DNA of 64,000 nt from Spirogloea muscicola (GCA_009602725.1 WELB01000037.1:662445-726444); one strand, 5' to 3'; positions 50,101-61,660 are shown, counted from the stretch's first letter. Translations and numbers: made by a program. The notes: generated by a model not told the origin, from the letters alone.

Positions 50101-51052
50101 GAACGCCGCCCACGACTGCGCAGCGTCAACATCCGCCCTGGAGATGCCGCTCCGGCCGCCCGTGGAGGCGTTCCACGGGGCCAGGTCCTCCTGAATCTGG
50201 CTGAACCAAGCCGGGCAGGCAGGAGAACCTACGACGTCCCCTTCGTCGCCGCCGCCGCCGTTGTCGTCGCCGCCGCCGCCGCCGCCGTCTGCCTCCCGTT
50301 TTGCCGTGGGCTGGCTGAGGTGGGTCAGGCTGCGGGCAGCGTCGCCCAGCTTGAAGGCGCAGACGCTGCTGCAGTGCAGCGCCTGCTGGGCCCGCTGGAA
50401 CTTGCTCCACGGCGTCAGCTCCGCCCAGTGCACGCCTGCACGCAGACGGGCACGGCTCCAACGGCCTTACCAAACCCTTCATCTTAGAGTCCAGGGTTCG
50501 AGTCCCATTTCTCCCGACTCAGCACTTCTGCTTTTGAGAAGCACAGAGTGCATTGAAGCGCAGCAAAGCAGAGCGAACATAGCAGAGCAAAGTAACAACA
50601 GCGGCTCGACGACCTGCCAGAAGCTGAAGCTGGCGTGAGCCTCACCGCGGTCGGAGTGCGGGTGCCACGGCGTGACCTCCAGGTTGTCGCCGGCGGTCAT
50701 CGCGCTGCGGTGCGAGAAGGCCTGCCGGAGACCGAATGAGAAAGCTGAGAATCCAGAAACCCCAAACCCTTACATCTTCGAACCTTATTGACAGAACAAG
50801 ACGCAGATACAATGCGCTGCCGAGGCCGTTCCCTCGGGGCTCGCCCCAGGCTGTGAACGTCCCTAACCCTAACCCTAAGTCCTGACCATGCACTGGCCTG
50901 CGAGGCGGCCCGGGCCGCCGCGGCGGCGGCGGCGGCGGCGGCGGCACTCACGACGTAGAGGACAAGCTGGAGGCCGACGAAGGCGGAAAGCAGCAGCGCA
51001 CCGAGGGCGCCGAGGGCCGACGCCGCCCCCCGCGGCTGCGCTGCCGCCGCCC
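47166..51052 (-). CDS. Glycosyltransferase family 90 (CAP10/rumi-like O-glycosyltransferase), 5' end in gap
   Basis: Probable Golgi/ER type II membrane glycosyltransferase; the acceptor is unknown. Exons (high to low): 51052-50952 (continues into Ns), 50721-50646, 50435-50053, 49726-49452, 49122-48933, 48563-48496, 48248-48023, 47669-47550, 47297-47166; phases agree at each resolved junction. Exon 1 encodes a hydrophobic anchor (ALGALLLSAFVGLQLVLYV). The catalytic core has MFDCMDRPHI, VPWPDWSFWGW, AHWKGNPSVARVREDL, YKIYAEGFAWSVSLKYILAC, PEYYDFYSRGLKPSIHYLPV and IKAHVDWGN, all hallmarks of plant GT90 proteins. The penultimate exon gives DLSMNLVYDYMLHLLKAYA. A Gly/Asp-rich loop (50230-50290) is an unusual insertion. 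Confidence 0.93.
50440..50520 (+). other. tRNA-like B-box element in GT90 intron
   Basis: Contains CCAGGGTTCGAGTCCCAT, matching the pol III B-box core GGTTCGANTCC, preceded by AACCCTTCATCTTAGAGT. A related sequence lies at about 51950-52010. No full cloverleaf was found. Confidence 0.3.
50862..50879 (+). repeat. Short telomere-like CCCTAA repeat in GT90 intron 1
   Basis: Three consecutive CCCTAA units lie in the intron on the GT90 side of the 51053-51837 gap. Confidence 0.7.
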
Positions 51053-51837
51053 NNNNNNNNNNNNNNNNNNNNNNNNNNNNNNNNNNNNNNNNNNNNNNNN
51101 NNNNNNNNNNNNNNNNNNNNNNNNNNNNNNNNNNNNNNNNNNNNNNNNNNNNNNNNNNNNNNNNNNNNNNNNNNNNNNNNNNNNNNNNNNNNNNNNNNNN
51201 NNNNNNNNNNNNNNNNNNNNNNNNNNNNNNNNNNNNNNNNNNNNNNNNNNNNNNNNNNNNNNNNNNNNNNNNNNNNNNNNNNNNNNNNNNNNNNNNNNNN
51301 NNNNNNNNNNNNNNNNNNNNNNNNNNNNNNNNNNNNNNNNNNNNNNNNNNNNNNNNNNNNNNNNNNNNNNNNNNNNNNNNNNNNNNNNNNNNNNNNNNNN
51401 NNNNNNNNNNNNNNNNNNNNNNNNNNNNNNNNNNNNNNNNNNNNNNNNNNNNNNNNNNNNNNNNNNNNNNNNNNNNNNNNNNNNNNNNNNNNNNNNNNNN
51501 NNNNNNNNNNNNNNNNNNNNNNNNNNNNNNNNNNNNNNNNNNNNNNNNNNNNNNNNNNNNNNNNNNNNNNNNNNNNNNNNNNNNNNNNNNNNNNNNNNNN
51601 NNNNNNNNNNNNNNNNNNNNNNNNNNNNNNNNNNNNNNNNNNNNNNNNNNNNNNNNNNNNNNNNNNNNNNNNNNNNNNNNNNNNNNNNNNNNNNNNNNNN
51701 NNNNNNNNNNNNNNNNNNNNNNNNNNNNNNNNNNNNNNNNNNNNNNNNNNNNNNNNNNNNNNNNNNNNNNNNNNNNNNNNNNNNNNNNNNNNNNNNNNNN
51801 NNNNNNNNNNNNNNNNNNNNNNNNNNNNNNNNNNNNN
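51053..51837. other. Assembly gap (785 Ns) at a divergent promoter
   Basis: Unknown sequence between the 5' ends of the GT90 gene (-) and the KE/RS-rich gene (+). GCC-rich DNA lies on both edges. Reading frames that cross it are meaningless. Confidence 0.95.
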
Positions 51838-53077
51838 GGCCTGGCGCCGCCGCGCCGCCGCGCTGCCGCCGCCGCCGGCTCGGGCCTGGACCGCCGCGAG
51901 GCCCAGGAGCTATTCCGCCGCGGTAAACCCTAAACCCTAAGTGGTAAACCCCGACCCTTAAGAGCCCATACCCTCAATCTTGGACCCTAGGTTCGATTCC
52001 CAGGCCTCATTCCTGGAGGCTAGACAAGGAGCACGACGATGCTGGTGCGAGCAGCCAGCGCTGACGGCGCCGGCGCGTGCGTGCTGCAGGCAAGACGGCC
52101 GACGACCTGCCGCAGGAGTACACTGAGGGCGAGCGTGTCCAGGGCCTCGGCTTTGCACCGTGAGCTGCCGGCCCTGCCTCCATCTCTGTGCTCCTCCTTC
52201 AGCTTTCATTACCGGAAGCTGTTAGTCTTTATGTTAATCAAAGGCTCTTGTGGGTTGCCTGCGCTGACCCAGATCTGCGATACTCGAGCACAGGGCGCTG
52301 GCTGCCGGATCGGGGGCCCCGAAGAAGCTCGCGCCGGCGGTGGGCTCCGCGCCGCTGGCTGACCACGTCGTCCTGGAGGGCGAGGCGGCGGCGGCGCCAG
52401 CCACGGAGCAGGAGAGAGTCGCCAAATGCGCCCTGCCAGGGCCTCCTACTGGGCGGCCACCCGGCACCACGAAGGCGGCAGCCAAGGAGGAGAGGCGGCA
52501 GCGTAGGGAGGAGAAGAGGGTGGAGAAGCGGGTCAAGAGGGAGCAACGGCGTGCGGAGAAGCAGGCGAGGCGTGGCGATGGGGACGGGCGGCGAGGTGGC
52601 GGCAGAGCGGCGGCGTCGCCGTCCGGCAGCAGCAACGACGACATGGGCGACCAGCCGCGGCGGATGCCGAGCCAGAGGGGTGCTGCAGATAATGGCATAG
52701 GTGACGATAGAACGTACGTTGCCAGCCGGGACAGCATGGCAGCAGCCATGCCCAGCTCCACAAAGTGGGGACGCCACGACACAAGCTCCGATGAGGACGT
52801 CCGCAACAAGGGCGACGTCACACGCCGCCCTTGCGCTGGGGGAGCTGGCAGCATGGCGGCCGAACGTGCGGGAGCGCCGCTGCGGCGGCCGAGGCACGAC
52901 ACTGAGATCGATGATAATAACAGCAGTGATGGTGGGCTTGTCCGAAAAGGAAGGCATCCATCGGCCACTGGAAGGGGGGGGGATGCTCGTTCTGACCGCA
53001 GCCATGGGCAGCGCTCGCCTGAGCGGGACCGCATGTATGACCGAAGGCGCGCTGATAGAAGTAGAGAGCGGCGGTAG
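51838..53077 (+). CDS. Basic KE/RS-rich nuclear-type protein, function unknown, 5' end in gap
   Basis: Not assigned to a family. Exons 51838(partial)-51922, 52090-52159 and 52294-53077 join in phase. The N-terminal part reads GLDRREAQELFRR-GKTADDLPQEYTEGERVQGLGF, a compact segment that looks conserved rather than low-complexity. An Ala-rich linker and a Lys/Arg/Glu helix (KEERRQRREEKRVEKRVKRE, about 52480-52570) follow. The tail is rich in Arg, Ser and Asp (RSDRSHGQRSPERDRMYDR near the end), like splicing-associated proteins. A role in RNA processing is inference from composition only. The gene is divergent from GT90 across the gap, so its start is unseen. Confidence 0.62.
51926..52015 (+). 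other. Telomere-like repeat plus B-box element in an intron
   Basis: AAACCCTAAACCCTAAG (plant-type CCCTAAA units) at about 51925-51941 is followed by CCTAGGTTCGATTCCCAGG (about 51987-52005), a tRNA B-box-like hairpin. It lies in the first visible intron of the KE/RS-rich gene. Confidence 0.35.
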
Positions 53078-53154
53078 CAGTGAATGTTGTACACGTAAGA
53101 TTACCAACTTCCCTATGACTGCATGCCTTAATAGCTTGTCCTTGTCACCCTAGA

Positions 53155-53230
53155 TGTGTAGTCGCCCTTCTCCCCCCTCTTGTACTTGGCCACTTTGGCC
53201 TTCCATATATTCCAATACACGCAAGTTTCC
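53155..53230 (-). repeat. Dispersed repeat family A, partial copy
   Basis: Reverse-strand match to the GGCCAA(A/G)NGGCCAAGTACA core, just after the KE/RS-rich gene. Confidence 0.55.
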
Positions 53231-53668
53231 GCAGAAGTGCAGGCCCAGTTCTTGCATGTCAATTTGCTCCTTGGACTCCGGCGCAACTCATATCCCCGAG
53301 CTTCAAGCACTTGAGCAGAAAACTTCAAAGCTGGGACCTGCAATGAGACACCCGCATCACAATCAAGTCTACATGAATATAGTGGAATCTGAAGAAGCTG
53401 AAGTGAAGACATGCAGTTGGAGTTGCTACTGCACTAAGCACAATACTCAGCACAACATCTTGTGCTTGGTGTAGCAGCAATGTACCAAATCGAGCATAGA
53501 CTGTCATGCAGCACTAGTTTTCATGTAGTATATTGAGTGTGGGTCATATAGAGTGGTGAGATACCTGTAGACCTGTCATCTCCTGATTTGATTTCCCTGA
53601 TGGGTTCAGCACCGTAGAACCAGTGGACAAGCATCACTGTTGAAAGCATGAACTGAGGTGTACCGGCC
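53231..53668. other. Convergent spacer between KE/RS-rich gene and PIGC
   Basis: 3' UTR sequence of both genes. No further feature is seen. Confidence 0.5.
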
Positions 53669-53673
53669 TTACA
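53669..53673 (-). terminator. Candidate poly(A) signal TGTAA of PIGC
   Basis: TGTAA on the minus strand, about 25 bases after the PIGC stop codon. Confidence 0.5.
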
Positions 53674-53695
53674 AATTGAGATTCAGGTCAAGGGT

Positions 53696-56367
53696 CTAGT
53701 CTGCAACGGTGATGGTGAGCTTGGCCTCGTCCCAAGGTCCCTGGATCTCAAACTTGTGCTTCTGCATGTGGATAAGGTAATATGGGCACACAAGCCCAAT
53801 GAAGAGCAGGCTGGCCACGAAGAGGCCGACGAGGAGCCGGCTGAGCGAGCCCACAAGCATTATGGCAGCAATGGCGAGGCCGGTCGTCAAGAGTAGGTGC
53901 AAGCCCGGAAAGCTGTGGCGCACGTGATCAGCGACGACGGGGAAGAGGACGTAGGCCTCCAGGACGAGGAGTATGAGCGCGAAGGCCGCAGCAGGTGACT
54001 GGAGGCGCGATGCCAGAAGAGTGAAGGCGAGGCATGCCGCGAGGAGAGAGACATTGCCGGTGAACTTGGAGCTTGCTGCAAAGGCATGTCCGGTTCGAAC
54101 AAAAGAAGCTGAATAGGCTGGCCAAACACCTGACTTCTAAATGACCTCCAAACACTCATCCAACTATTCTGAATGAACTGAAGTCAGGTCTAGCCCTTAA
54201 GCTATTACCTCCACCCCTCTCTATCACAGGTGGTTATTAGCAAGCAAGCATACAGCCATATGCTGCGTGGAGGATGCTCTTTGCAGCTGAAAATACGCGA
54301 GCTCTTACGAGTATGCGAGTGGCTGTAGTCGTGGAAGAAGAGGTGGATGAGCAGGAGGTCGATTGAGCTGGTCCATATAGTATCTGAGCTTATGGACCTG
54401 CAGTGTTGAGAGAGAGAGCCATGAAGGAGACTGTGTCTTCTTGTGGTGCTTTAAGCGGCGGTAAAGTTCCATTGCCTTTCAAAGACAGCAGCAAGCACAG
54501 GTCAAACCTTTGGACTCTGAATAATCTCTAATTTGGATGTCATGTTGCAAAGCTGCCAAGGTTGGAGCAAGAGCTTCTGCTCCTGCTGTTTATCTAATTC
54601 TGCTGATTGTTTGCAGAGGCGGGAGAGATGTCTGTTTTCACCTGGTCAGCGTCTGCAGGATTGGGGACATGATGTACACCCCACTTACGAGCAAGAAGAA
54701 GTTGAAGGCATTGCTTGCTAGAGCATCTGGACATCAAGGAGCAGCAATCTAGTCATTCCATGTAACAGTCAAGCACTCCTACATGATCAACCTTTCGCCT
54801 CAGCATCTGATGCTTGTTGTTTCATCTCTGAAATTAATGAGCCAGCTGACCTTCATTGGCCGACAGTATACGATTACAGGAGGGGCATGCCGTTTAGTTG
54901 TGGTTACCTAATGTCAGCACCTCCGAGCCACGTAGAAAGACCCAAGCAACAAAGCCCGCCGCAGCGAGTACGATATCCAGCACCAGCAGCTGGATCGTGG
55001 ACATGCGATCCAGGAGCGCAAGTGCGGATAGAGCTGGGCCAGCGGGCACATGCGGCTTTCTGTCAGATGCAGGGAGTCGGTGCGACCGAGCAAGCATGTG
55101 GGTCTGCTTGCACGCCTGTGTTTGCGGGTGAGCTTCATTGCTTGTCCTGGGTGCTCCGCCTGCTGCAGTGCATCTTATGGAACTTGAAACATTCAGACAA
55201 AATGCAGGTAAAGGGGATGAGAGTCTCTGTCTGTCGTTGTGCAACTCGACAGTTGAAGCTGTTCCTAGAGCTGTAGATACTTGACTTTGACGCCCTTGAG
55301 CTCAGGAAATTGTCTTAGGAACAAGTTGTGTAGGCTGAAGGCTTTGATTTCAAGGCTTCAAGTCTTGGCAGCTCGACTTGCCTGCAGCAACAACCACGAC
55401 CGCGAGCTGCCGGATAACCACCACGGACTCCCGCACCACAGTCCAGTAGTCCCGCTGCCAGAGAAAGTCGAGAGGGGCTGCATCAGCTCAGCACGTGGCC
55501 ATTGTGCTCTCGCCAGATGCACCGGATACCCTTGAAAGTGCTGCAATTGCAGAGAATCAAAGACTAACTACCCTCCAATTGTTCGATACTAACCAGAATT
55601 CAATGCTTAGCCAGAGCAGTAAGTGCAGAATCCCGGCTCGGACTTGGACCTGAGGCTTTAGTGAGTGGGCTCATGTACAGGGCTGGTGTTACTATTTAAT
55701 GAGATCAACGCTGTAAATTCTGCACAGCCCACAAAACGGCCTCCTCATGGCTGCCATGCCACACGCTCTTAAGGACAGCCTCCCTTGACCATCGTGCTAC
55801 ACGACTGTGTGGTAGCCCAACAAACGTTCGAGGTGGACGCAAGCTCTCACGAACTCTCGCCGGAAGCCCAGTCGAGCTGGGTTTCTGATTCAGCGTGACG
55901 GGCTGCGCGTGAGGTTCTCTTGTCTTGGAACTAAGGATGGAATTTGTATTGGGTGATGGAGGGCCCGGTTGCCAAGTACAAAGGGCAAGCACATTGACAA
56001 ATGTAAATCACCTGCTGCTAAGCTGACCCGCTCAGTAACCAAGAGTTAGCACACAGAGGTCTTGCTAAGGTCTCCAGGGTGCTGCGTGCAGCGGCTGCAA
56101 TCAGACTTTTGGCGTGGCCAGCGCCGAGGTCTCTGGCAGCGGCGGGCAAGCCTTGGAGGGCGCCAGACCGCCAGGAGAGTGGCGCCGCACCTGGACGACG
56201 TTGGCGTTGGTCACAAGGCCGACGAGGAATGATGGGTCCGTGTGCGCGTCGTCGTAGGGCTGCCGCAGGTACAGCACCTTGCGCCACTGCGGCCGGGCCA
56301 GTCCAGCGCCCGCCGCCAGCGCCGCACTCGGCGTCCCAGCTTCCGCTGGCGGCGCCTCCGGTTGCAT
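53696..56367 (-). CDS. PIGC: Phosphatidylinositol N-acetylglucosaminyltransferase subunit C (PIG-C/GPI2), 6 exons
   Basis: Integral ER membrane subunit of the GPI-GlcNAc transferase that starts GPI-anchor synthesis. Exons (high to low) 56367-56191, 55454-55382, 55033-54908, 54717-54642, 54397-54309, 54075-53696; phases agree, giving 306 residues, normal for PIG-C. The N terminus has WRKVLYLRQPYDDAHTDPSF. Exon 2 has RDYWTVVRESVVVIRQLAVV. Exon 4 ends VYIMSPILQTLTR. Exon 5 has SISSDTIWTSSIDLLLIHLF, then FHDYS. The last exon holds several hydrophobic helices and the family-typical ending KFEIQGPWDEAKLTI. The intron after 55382 begins GCAAGT; only this GC donor keeps the frame, since nearby GT sites give the wrong phase. 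Confidence 0.95.
55955..56075 (+). repeat. Dispersed repeat family A copy
   Basis: Contains GGTTGCCAAGTACAAAGGGC, then GCTGACCCGCTCAGTAACCA. It lies inside the first intron of PIGC, antisense to it. Confidence 0.75.
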
Positions 56368-57379
56368 CTATGCGCTCTGCGAAGTCGCCATCACTGGATG
56401 TGCGCAGTGCAACACAAGAGGAAGCGCGGCCAGATTGACTGGTGGCTGGGAAAGGCCAGCCCAAAAGAATGGGCACAGCAGTATCGCTGCAACTCGAGAA
56501 GGAATGTTGACAGCTGTGCTGAAGTTGAAGGTGGCTGTGCTTGTGATGTTGTCCGAAGAAGTGTGTAGCAAGAGTGCGACCTCTGGAGCCCCACTCCTCG
56601 CACTCACAACTTGGTCAAGTAGTGCGGTGTGTTTTTAACTTTCAAGCGGGATGCAGTGAATCTTCTGGAGCGAGCTTTTGCGCGTGTGCAAGGGCGGCAT
56701 TATTGTGGACGAGGCCTCGGCTGGAATAGTGAAGGGATGCGTGGCAAGCAGTGGCTTGCTGCTGCGATAGGGTCCATGAACGTGATGCATTTGGCATGTG
56801 CTTTAGTCATATTAAGCGGTCTTCTTCTGAGTGCAATAGAGACTTGCACTTGCCAAGGTAGTGCCGCGTCATTACCACACGGAAGCAATGTGATGCAGAG
56901 TACACCAATGGCGGGCGCGAAGGAGGAGGACACTGAGCAGGTGAAAGGAAGCCAGTGTGCATTGCCGCTTGCCTGTTCTGGCAGAAATAGAAGGCTAGGA
57001 GCACTGGAGTAACATGACAAATGGACGCGGTAACGTCCAGCTAACTTCCAAACCACAGCTCTGAACTGATTCCACAATGTGTGTCTGTAATTTCCGAGTC
57101 ATTTCCATTACTTGGATGTCGGGTTCTTAGTGAAGCGTGTCAAGCTTGGTGAAGGACTAACTTCTATGTACTCCATCAGCAGCTTTCATCAATTGCCACT
57201 CTCCGCATAGCTGCCAAGCAAGAGTGCAGAGCAAACATAGGTGAAATTTACAGGCTGCAGGTTCAACTGCTACTTGATAGTGCTTAACGCGTGCAAATAC
57301 ACTCAATTTTAGGAGTACACACAGAATGTCTAACAAGCATGCTCAAGGCTACACAACTGTAAAGAGGAAAGTGGACGAC
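56368..57379. other. Spacer upstream of PIGC
   Basis: Contains a family C fragment (about 56440-56480). A + strand frame (56758-57012) has one hydrophobic stretch but no homology I recognise, and is not called. Confidence 0.5.
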
Positions 57380-60300
57380 TCACGAGACAAAGAGGGCCCG
57401 GAGCTTGTCAAGAGTGGCAAGCGTGTGGTCGGTCTCAGATTCCAGAAAGTTGGGGGTGGAGGTTGTGTCAGGCTTTGGGCCGCACAAGCCATCAGATTGC
57501 TCAGCCAGTAGCTTCTGCAAAGTGCCCCCATCATTGGCATATGTTGTCCAAGCCTCACTGGCACTCAACTTGACCTGACCAATAATGTGAAGCAACCATT
57601 TTGCATGTGACACAGTGTCATTAAGGGGCACCACACAGTGCACTTACTCAGCTTACAACGTTCCAAGCATGGAATCTGCATGTGCACTGACAAGTGTCTT
57701 GATGACTTAGCAGGGCAAGCAATCACAAGTCATTGCCTATATTTTGCAAGATAACATGCAATGTTTCATTGATTCCTCAGATTTGTTGCTGACTGAAGTC
57801 TTGCGGTAAGCAAAAGAGTCACATGGGCCTGCTTACTTGCAGGGCTTCATGCTTTGAAGCTAAGTCTTGCAGGAATTTACCAAGGGCAATTACATGGCCT
57901 GAGTAACTGCACAATCAGAGGCAAACTGAGGACATAAGATCCTTTGCACCTCTCGTCGGCGGCTCTTACAAAGATCACACTAAATAGATTGGTGTTGACC
58001 CTGGCATCAGAATGTGCAATTTTGATCTAACAGCTCAGGGTCACTCTAGGCCCTTCACTATTCTTACCAACCAGTACATACAGGAAAGAGCCCACTCACC
58101 CTTCTCTTTGACCTATTGGCAAAGTTCCAGCTTTGAGGCCCACTTCTGCAAGTTGATTTGGGAAGGAGTGTGGTCCATCAAAAAGACCCTGGCACAACTT
58201 TGAATCTGGGCGAGACAAGATGACCTGCCAGCAGATGCAACTGACGGTAAGACTTAAATCCATGAAGTTGTTGCAGATAGGCTTTTCTATGATCTGCTTC
58301 TACAGGAACATCGATTTGGCAGCATTGACTGACAATTGATGAAAATACCTCGAAGAAGCGTAGTGCTGGTCCGTGAAAGATGCTACTCCGTGGATGAGCA
58401 AAAAACAGGCTCACAATCTTCTTGACCACAGAAGTGCTGAGCAGTGCCTTATCAATGGCTTCACAACAAGGCAGTGCTAGTCTGTGCATAATTTCTACTG
58501 CTTGAATGCGATGTCGTCCAATTGCAGGAACCTCCACACCTTGCTGGCATAGTACTGGAGCTGGTTCGATGTCCAGAACTGAGACTATGCTGCTCACACT
58601 CTGTGTCACCAGTCTCAGACCCTGCCATTGCAAAAACAGCAGTGCACAGAATTTTTCAGATTGTCGTCAGAAAACGTAGGCTTGTTCATTCCACAGTATT
58701 GTGAAAGTTGTGTACAAGCATGTGCATTTGAATGTCCACTGCCCCACTTGAGAGGCTAAGCTCCCTTCTTCTACAGAGGTTCCAGGACATCTGTATCAAG
58801 ATTTAACATCTGCAAAGCTTTGGGATTCCGCAGGTTAGCCTCATATTCAACTTGCAGCACATACATCCTTGTAGCTACCTGGGGCAGACGATCTAAGGAG
58901 GATGATTGAATTGCTCTTGCAGATTCATCCTTAAGTTCTCTTCCTAGAATTAATGTGATGTCCCTGAGCCTGTTAGCCAAAATGGCAGGCCTCGATGCCA
59001 AAGAAGTTTCTTCTATGGCTTTTATGGCCAATTGAATCTGACAATCAAATGTAACGTGGGATCTCCGCGTTAGCTTCACAGATATTGCCATGCATAGAAG
59101 GCCATTGACTAGGTATGGCAAGATCCTTGATGCCATACAGTTGTGCTCACCAGCTGATGTAGAAATTCGCTTCTCTTAAAGTAAGCAGCGAGTGAAGCCT
59201 ATCAAGAGACCATTGCACCAGGTGATTGGCATTCTTACACGCTCAGGCACATTCTCCCTGATGCCCCTATCACGTTGCCCATTGCGGACAGTGTCATCTG
59301 TCCAGCCATCCTCGGAATCAATGTATGGCTGGTTGTTCCACTTCTTGGGCGAGCCACCCCCTTTGAAGACTTTGTCAGCCTCTCCCACTATGTCGGATGG
59401 CTCTTCGAAATCCACCTGTGGAAGTACTATGAGCTTTAGCATCTCAGGTACAGGTAGATGTACTGTCCTACCACTTTCATGTCTTTATCAGGGTACAATT
59501 GCAGCAGATTGAGCAAGTTGCCCATCTTCCTTCAGATTCTTGACTATTGGAAGCTGTCAGCAGTTTGACAGATTGTTGCTGTAGTTCCTCAAAGGAATTG
59601 GAGAGTATATGAAGTAGTCTGCCTAATAAGGGCTAAGACCTTTGCATCATGGCTGATGCTGTCCATGTAAACGTTGCGGAGTGCACCTTGACCAACTTTC
59701 TCACTCGCTGTAGGCCTGAGAGTACTAGACGGCCCTTCTCCGTCATTGGGTTGCCTCTGACATCCAGCGATATCAAGTCTGGCGCAGTACCACATGCAAG
59801 TGTCGTTGCCAGTAATTGCATGCCCTCATCTGATATATGATTGTCTGAAAGGTCGATCGATGTCACCGACGCACTGCTTTTCAATGCTTCCAAGAGCTGT
59901 TTCCAGAAGCAGACGCGTGTGAGCTCTTGTAGTAGATTATGACACACGGGGTCTAGTACTACCAATTCCCAGACATGAGCCAGTCAGAGTGTAGTATGAT
60001 TGTACTGTGTCACCAAAACAAACCTTACGAGCCTTCTTGTCATTGAGTCGGCAGCGCCCAAGCTGCACCCACAGACACAACTCATCCTTGGACTTGACAG
60101 CCTCCATAGTTGCAGTAAACCTTAAGTGCATCAGAAGTAGATTAAGAAGTCAGCGAAGTGCATTGCGCCTTCCCACAATTGAAGCGACATCTGTGGCAAC
60201 ATTTAAGCCAGTCACATCATCCTAAACATCTAAGACAAGGAACATGCAACCAGCTGCAGATTATCAAGTCTTCAGACAAAGATAATGAGAAGCAGTATTG

Positions 60301-61086
60301 AGCTGGTAGCCTTGCTGTACCTCTTGTCAGCAACCTCAGGCGGCAGCATCTTCCTGTCAAGCTCTTCTTTGAGAGTTTGTACGTCATCAGCAGCTTTTGG
60401 CTGTTTCCTCTTCTGCTCATAGACATCCGATATCCCGCACAAGCAATTATTGAGCAGCAGTCATGCAACAATACGGCGACAAAGTCAAGACTGGATGTAT
60501 GAATTGCTGACTGGCAGGGCGGAAGGGTCCACCACTGAGAGGAGCTTCTAGAGCGAAGCTAATCAGGTGGAAAAGTGACTGCGGCTGACCTTCTTCTTCT
60601 TTTTCTTCTTCTTTGAGGTGGGGCCGGCTTGTTCAGCAGTCTGATTGCTTAGCTCCCCATCACTATCAATGCCAGTGCTATTGTCCTCTGTTGGGAGAGT
60701 GAGGCGTCACTTTAGGCACAAAAGGCAGTATGCACAAAGGATATCACACTAGGTGCACACCTCAAGGTGATGAAAGCATCGTCCCAAACAATGTTTAAGA
60801 ACCATCTACTGCATAATACGTAGCAGAAACCACTGAGTGTTGAGATGATTCGCTACAAGAAGCCGTTGCACGAGCAGAAACCTGGCTTGGAGTCGTCATC
60901 ACTGGAGTCAGACTGTGCTGCCTCATTGGAAACAGCTGCTACGGAGCTCACGGACTCCGCAGTCTCAGAGGACTGGGGCAGATCTGAAGGCTGGTACGAA
61001 CTCCTCTGCTCCTGCTCTGACTCGTTGCCAACTGGTGAGCTTGTCGGGCCCGAAACCTTTCCTGATGACTCCTGGCCAGGTGCCAT
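57380..61086 (-). CDS. Leucine-rich repeat protein with SAPS-like (PP6 regulatory subunit-like) helical region, exons partly resolved
   Basis: Order on the minus strand: acidic Ser/Glu N terminus from ATG 61086 (exon 61086-60882); exon 60687-60590 ending in a Lys run (SKKKKKKK); an exon near 60420-60320 (KAADDVQTLKEELDRKML); exons at 60224-60030 (DVASIVGRRNALRSLLNLLL, LCLWVQLGRCRLNDKKARK). The LRR exon lies at about 59905-59665 (SVTSIDLSDNHISDEGMQLL, then DLISLDVRGNPMTEKGRLVL), two RNase-inhibitor-type repeats. An acidic linker follows (WNNQPYIDSEDGWTDD, 59420-59230), then a helical exon (about 59080-58800), then 58620-58230 with AIGRHRIQAVEIMHRLAL and VVKKIVSLFFAHPRSSIFH. This last part resembles the SAPS domain pattern G-x2-R-x6-(M)-x2-L ... 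LFF ... FH of PP6 regulatory subunits. The C-terminal exon ends at 57380 (LDKLRALFVS). The product is called by layout only, and some exons are missing. Confidence 0.62.
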
Positions 61087-61504
61087 ATGAGCCCTAGTTC
61101 CTGATACTATGCCGCGTCTGATTAAGCCACATCCTTCGACTAGGAATCTACAACATTCTCCTCCTGAATTTCTGAAAAAGGAGACGAGTGGCCGCAGCCT
61201 TTGGAGCACCGCAGCCCTGTTCTCCTGAAGCTTGCGAGGTGCAGCCTGCTGCTGGATGCGACCATGCAAGCGCCGGCTTGGACCAAAGCAGCTGGTAGGA
61301 CCCCAAGGATGCAGCTCGTCGTCGTGCCTCGGTGTGGGAAGGCAGCAGGGCACCCCGTCCGGTGCGCGGCGCGGGGAAGGCGGCGGAGCTGTCGGCGCTG
61401 GCGCCGAGAATGGCGTGTGTATCGAGTGATGGAGTGCCTGAGCGGTTCTGCAGGCGGAGAGTAGCTAATGGGCTTATTAGCTATGGATCCTTTCCTATAT
61501 AATG

Positions 61505-61660
61505 TGAACTCTTTGGTGGGCTGGCTTTTCACAGCTTTCGGTCCTCTCAGAGGAAATTGCTCCTTCCTTTGATTCTGACCCCAGAGTCTCGTTTGGGGCC
61601 AGATAGAAAGAGAGCCATTCCATGTCCACTTTTCCGTGCTGGCTTTGCACAGCCCTCGCT
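61505..61660 (-). repeat. Dispersed repeat family C, two fragments
   Basis: GGGCTGGCTTTTCACAGCTT (about 61517) and GTGCTGGCTTTGCACAGCCC (about 61637). Confidence 0.6.

Noticed and set aside
56629-57012. Plus-strand frame with a hydrophobic segment (possible small membrane protein)
   Set aside because: No recognisable homology and no promoter or signal that distinguishes it from chance.
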